This document shows, one piece after another, positions 6,498-9,083 of a stretch of DNA of 9,083 nucleotides. Origin of the DNA: Oscillospiraceae bacterium (GTDB lineage: Bacteria > Bacillota > Clostridia > Oscillospirales > Acutalibacteraceae); contig DOZQ01000094.1 of NCBI GenBank assembly GCA_003517915.1, positions 12,565-21,647 on the forward strand, in the 5' to 3' direction. The position numbers and the translations under genes were made by a program. The notes below the pieces were generated by a model. That model was given only the letters and a program-made list of their open reading frames with translations. It had not been told where the DNA came from and searched no databases. Each line of letters opens with the position of its first letter. The first letter of the stretch is position 1.

Positions 6498-7376
6498 TTA
6501 TACTAACGACAAATCTTTTAATATTTGATCCATTTTCATCGCGTTGGATTCGTTCAACGGCGTAAGCGGTAATTTTAATTCTTTCGATATTTGCCCCATT
6601 TTATACAAAGCATATTTCACCGGAATCGGGTTTGCTTCAAAAGACAGCGCCTGATAGAGCGGCAGCATTTTCGCGTTCAGCGCAATCGCTGTTTGCAAGT
6701 CGTCTTTTCTTACGCTGTTGTATAATGCAACTAATTCCTTTGGCATAATATTCCCTATGACAGAAATAACACCCTTTCCACCAACCGAAAGCAGCGGAAG
6801 AAAAGTTGAATCATTCCCGGAAACAACGCTAAATGCTGGCTTTACTCCGGCCACGATCACGCTGACCTTTTCTATGTCTGATGAGGCTTCCTTAATACCG
6901 ATATATCTATCCAGCGCGGATAATCGGATCACAGTTTCCGCATGGATATCTACAACAGTTCTGCTAGGTACATTGTAAATAATTAAAGGTATATTTTCGG
7001 TTTCATCATGAATCGCTTTGTAGTGAAGATATAAGCCTTCCTGCGTCGGCTTTACATAATATGGTACAACAGACAAGGAGGCGTCAACACCAATTTTTTC
7101 AGCTTTACGTGTTAAATAAATTGCCTCGTGCGTTGAATTCGCGCCAGAATTTGCAATGACCTGTATTCTTTTATTCACTATGTCCATAGAAAGCTGAAAC
7201 AAATAAGTGTGTTCTTCCATTGTCAGCATCGAAGATTCGCCTGTACTGCCGCAGACAACAATCCCCGCAATACCGGATCGAATTAAATTTTCCAAATATT
7301 CCGCATATGCTTTTTCATCGATCTTTCCATTTTCAAACGGCGTTACGGTAGCGACATATACACCCTCTAATTTCAT
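6498..7376 (-). CDS. dapA: DapA-family protein, probable 4-hydroxy-tetrahydrodipicolinate synthase
   Basis: A 292-residue TIM-barrel class I aldolase-type enzyme that uses a lysine Schiff base with pyruvate. Key features match DapA: GSTGES (43-48), PYY with Tyr106/107, YNVPSRT (134-140) with catalytic Tyr134 and the carboxylate-binding Arg139, and the Schiff-base lysine in GIKEAS (Lys162). The intact NVPSRT and GSTGES favour condensation of pyruvate with aspartate semialdehyde, giving the lysine/dipicolinate precursor, over a sialate lyase or a sugar-acid aldolase. The start is the ATG at 7376, with AGGTGG five bases upstream; the frame stays open to 7448, but those codons lack a site and are unlike the family. 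It lies between an ArgD-like transaminase and the radical SAM gene. It may be a specialised paralogue, since no other lysine gene is seen here. Confidence 0.9.
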   Translation of the reverse strand: MKLEGVYVATVTPFENGKIDEKAYAEYLENLIRSGIAGIVVCGSTGESSMLTMEEHTYLFQLSMDIVNKRIQVIANSGANSTHEAIYLTRKAEKIGVDASLSVVPYYVKPTQEGLYLHYKAIHDETENIPLIIYNVPSRTVVDIHAETVIRLSALDRYIGIKEASSDIEKVSVIVAGVKPAFSVVSGNDSTFLPLLSVGGKGVISVIGNIMPKELVALYNSVRKDDLQTAIALNAKMLPLYQALSFEANPIPVKYALYKMGQISKELKLPLTPLNESNAMKMDQILKDLSLV

Positions 7377-7381
7377 AAAAC

Positions 7382-7387
7382 CCACCT
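7382..7387 (-). promoter_or_regulatory. Ribosome binding site that decides the dapA start
   Basis: AGGTGG on the minus strand is five bases before the ATG at 7376. The upstream in-frame ATGs have no comparable site. Confidence 0.75.
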
Positions 7388-7487
7388 CTTTCAAGATATT
7401 TGGGTAACCGATGATCATGTTAAAATGTTCGCTAACGTTTATACGCAACCCCTTGGGCTTGCGCTTCGCTTGGCTATTTTGCTCACA

Positions 7488-7506
7488 TTTCTTTGATTAA
7501 TCATCG
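7488..7506. repeat. 19-bp inverted repeat, copy 2
   Basis: Read on the minus strand this is CGATGATTAATCAAAGAAA, differing from the plus-strand copy at 5015-5033 by one base. It contains the palindrome TGATTAATCA and begins five bases past the aminotransferase stop. Confidence 0.5.
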
Positions 7507-7511
7507 CTTAC

Positions 7512-8720
7512 TTAGGATAATTGGGTTAAAACTTTATCTAAAATCCGTATGGCTTCATCTACCTCATCGGTTGTGATATTTAGCGCAGGCATAAATCGGA
7601 TCGACTTTGCATTGGGTGTGTTGACGATTAAGTAATGTTCCATGCATGCCGCTTTAATTTGGTTTGCCATCTCTTCACGCAGTCCAACAGCCAACAATAA
7701 TCCGCTGCCCCTGATCTCCTGCAAAACCGCATGCTTTTCCATTAATCGGAATATCTGTTCTTTAAAATATAAACCCATCCTTTTTGCATTGACACATAAA
7801 TCGGCTTGGATGATTTCTTCTACAACCGCTTTTCCGACAGCGGTGCCCAAAGGTGTCATGCTATAAGTGCCGCCTTGATCCCCCGCTTCGAAACAGCACA
7901 CCCGGTTCTTTGCGAGAAGCGCCGCGAGCGGAAACCCTCCGCCAATACCTTTTGCAAGCGTCATAATATCAGGTTCAATATCATAGTCTTCATAGGCAAA
8001 CATATGACCTAATCTTCCTAACCCGGTCTGAACTTCATCAATAATCAATAAAATATTATTTTCGAAACAAAGCTGACGTACTTGTTTGATATAGTCTTTA
8101 TCGGCGGGAATGACACCGCCTTCGCCCTGAACAAGTTCCAGCATAATAGCGCACGTGTCTTTCGAAACCATTTGTTTTAATGCTTCGATATCATTGTACG
8201 CCACCTTCACAAAGCCTTGCGGAACGGGGCTGTAAAGATTTTCCCATACTTTTTTACCGGAAGCCGCCATTGTCGCCAAGGTTCTACCGTGAAAGCTATT
8301 CCATGCGGTAATAATTTCAAAAGCGCCGTTCATATGCTTTTGTCCATATTTTCTGGCGAGTTTGATCGCACCCTCATTGGCTTCCGCACCGGAATTAATG
8401 AAAAACACTTTATCCATGCAGGATATTTTTGTAAGCAAATCGGCAAATTCAATCGCGGGTTCGTTATAAAAAGATGGGCTTGGATTGATCAATCTTTGGG
8501 CTTGGTGTGTCAACGCATTCAGAATAACATTCGGAGAATGTCCCAAACAGCAAACGGCCCAGCCGGCAATCATATCCAAATACCGATTTCCTTTGTGATC
8601 CCAAATATACGAGCCTTTTCCTTTTGTAAAAACAATCTCCGGGCGATCTGTAACATACATTAAAGATTTTTCCGCTTTCTGCAGCAATTTCGCGAAATCA
8701 ATATAAACATCATATGACAT
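7512..8720 (-). CDS. Class III PLP aminotransferase, ArgD/acetylornithine type
   Basis: A 402-residue fold-type I transaminase. Visible are the cofactor-phosphate loop NSGAEANEG (109-117), SFHGRTLATMAASG (142-155), ELVQGEGGVIPAD (195-207), IDEVQTGLGR (227-236) with the pyridine-binding Asp228, the Schiff-base lysine in LAKGIGGGFP (Lys257), GGTYSMTPLGTAVG (283-296) and a C-terminal IRFMPALNIT with the likely carboxylate-binding Arg375. This fits acetylornithine or succinyl-diaminopimelate transaminase; ArgD of E. coli does both. GGTYSMTP departs from the usual GGNP version, so the substrate could differ. The ATG at 8720 is chosen because a promoter with its -10 at 8751-8756 would begin transcription near 8744; the longer frame to 8807 would start upstream of that. 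AAAGGA lies 14 bases before the ATG, a rather long spacing. It is followed by dapA, 135 bases on. Confidence 0.92.
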   Translation of the reverse strand: MSYDVYIDFAKLLQKAEKSLMYVTDRPEIVFTKGKGSYIWDHKGNRYLDMIAGWAVCCLGHSPNVILNALTHQAQRLINPSPSFYNEPAIEFADLLTKISCMDKVFFINSGAEANEGAIKLARKYGQKHMNGAFEIITAWNSFHGRTLATMAASGKKVWENLYSPVPQGFVKVAYNDIEALKQMVSKDTCAIMLELVQGEGGVIPADKDYIKQVRQLCFENNILLIIDEVQTGLGRLGHMFAYEDYDIEPDIMTLAKGIGGGFPLAALLAKNRVCCFEAGDQGGTYSMTPLGTAVGKAVVEEIIQADLCVNAKRMGLYFKEQIFRLMEKHAVLQEIRGSGLLLAVGLREEMANQIKAACMEHYLIVNTPNAKSIRFMPALNITTDEVDEAIRILDKVLTQLS

Positions 8721-8750
8721 ATAGCAATCACTATTCCTTTGTAGAAAATT

Positions 8751-8780
8751 ATTATAGCATAGCAAGAACCGATCTAACAA
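8751..8780 (-). promoter_or_regulatory. Sigma-A promoter for the aminotransferase
   Basis: On the minus strand TTGTTA (8780-8775) and a perfect TATAAT (8756-8751) are separated by 18 bases. Transcription from about 8744 leaves a 24-base leader with AAAGGA before the ATG at 8720, which supports that start codon. Confidence 0.7.
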
Positions 8781-9083
8781 TAGGAACTTCTCTTTTGAAA
8801 TACCCAAATGTGTGTTTAAAGAAAATTGACAAGTTCAAAAGGTAGTTCTCTGGTAGGCCAGTACAAACAATGGCAACATTTTGCTTGGCCAAACCGGTTG
8901 TATGCATCCACTTTAGCAACACCTTACCTTATCTATGCTTTGTTTTCTCATTATCTTGTTATATCATAAAACGCAGCTATTAGACACTCCCTTTCTCTTT
9001 TTGGATTTTGATGCACTGTTCTTTTCAGACGGAATGCAGTATTTTCGCCGCCTATGTAATTTATTGTCTGTATACTGGGGTTT
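8781..9083. other. Right-end region without a supported gene
   Basis: AT-rich DNA upstream of the aminotransferase promoter. Two minus-strand frames are open from the window edge, ending at 8951 (43 codons) and 8964 (39 codons). The first reads protein-like near its end (ECLIAAFYDITR) and could be the C-terminal tail of an upstream same-strand gene, but I recognise no family. A plus-strand frame from an ATG at 8935 stays open to the edge for 49 codons without a ribosome binding site and looks like chance. Short palindromes such as TTGGCCAA (8885-8892) occur. I saw no terminator, T-box or lysine riboswitch signature. Confidence 0.4.

Larger units (their letters stand above)
7377..7511. other. 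Intergenic region between aminotransferase and dapA with a GC-rich palindrome
   Basis: This 135-base gap holds the second 19-bp repeat copy and an imperfect hairpin at 7444-7463 (CGCAA/TTGCG arms, one internal mismatch, CCC/GGG inner pairs). A run of short AAGCG/CAAGC units (7452-7475) lies next to it. No U-tract follows in the minus direction, and I found no good promoter. Whether dapA is read through from the aminotransferase promoter is undecided. Confidence 0.4.

Noticed and set aside
7377..7448. Longer DapA N-terminus starting at 7448
   Set aside because: The ATG at 7376 has AGGTGG at five bases and gives the standard DapA beginning (VYVATVTPF); the upstream codons have neither.
8721..8807. 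Longer aminotransferase N-terminus starting at 8807
   Set aside because: It would begin upstream of the promoter at 8751-8780 and adds 29 residues not expected in the family.
8935..9083. Plus-strand open frame running off the right edge
   Set aside because: No ribosome binding site, no recognisable family and opposite orientation to all other genes; 49 codons can stay open by chance in AT-rich DNA.

Overview
The window looks like chromosomal DNA of an anaerobic, Clostridia-like Firmicute. The basis is strong AGGAGG-type ribosome binding sites, near-perfect sigma-A promoters, GTG and TTG starts, a lipoprotein-anchored ABC binding protein, and an EtfA with an N-terminal two-cluster ferredoxin domain of the kind known from anaerobic electron-bifurcating systems. 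Every convincing gene is on the minus strand, so transcription runs from high to low coordinates.

In order of transcription, the right part (about 8750 down to 2969, roughly 40-45% GC in sampled lines) carries: an ArgD-like class III aminotransferase behind its own promoter; a DapA-family pyruvate aldolase/synthase; a NifB-like radical SAM protein 18 bases after it; a compact palindromic element; a MarR regulator with a cysteine-rich N-terminal half; and etfB-etfA, which abut exactly. No acyl-CoA or other flavin dehydrogenase, the usual ETF partner, lies in the window. The left part (2947 down to 1, roughly 53-60% GC in sampled lines) is a FecCD-type iron-complex/cobalamin-class ABC importer: permease, ATPase (ATGA overlap) and a binding lipoprotein cut by the window edge. 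It is read from a perfect TTGACA-N17-TATAAT promoter through a leader of about 157 nt with competing hairpins.

Possible joint function (inference): DapA and an ArgD-like transaminase act together in diaminopimelate/lysine synthesis, and an ETF has been linked to dipicolinate formation in clostridia that lack the usual dipicolinate synthase. A NifB-like radical SAM enzyme, a cysteine-bearing MarR repressor and a metal-complex importer beside them make a small-molecule or metal-linked pathway conceivable. No gene here proves it, and the change in base composition suggests that the importer and the enzyme cluster have separate histories.

The right end (8721-9083) holds a promoter and no gene I can support. 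I see no rRNA, tRNA, CRISPR array, transposase or phage gene.
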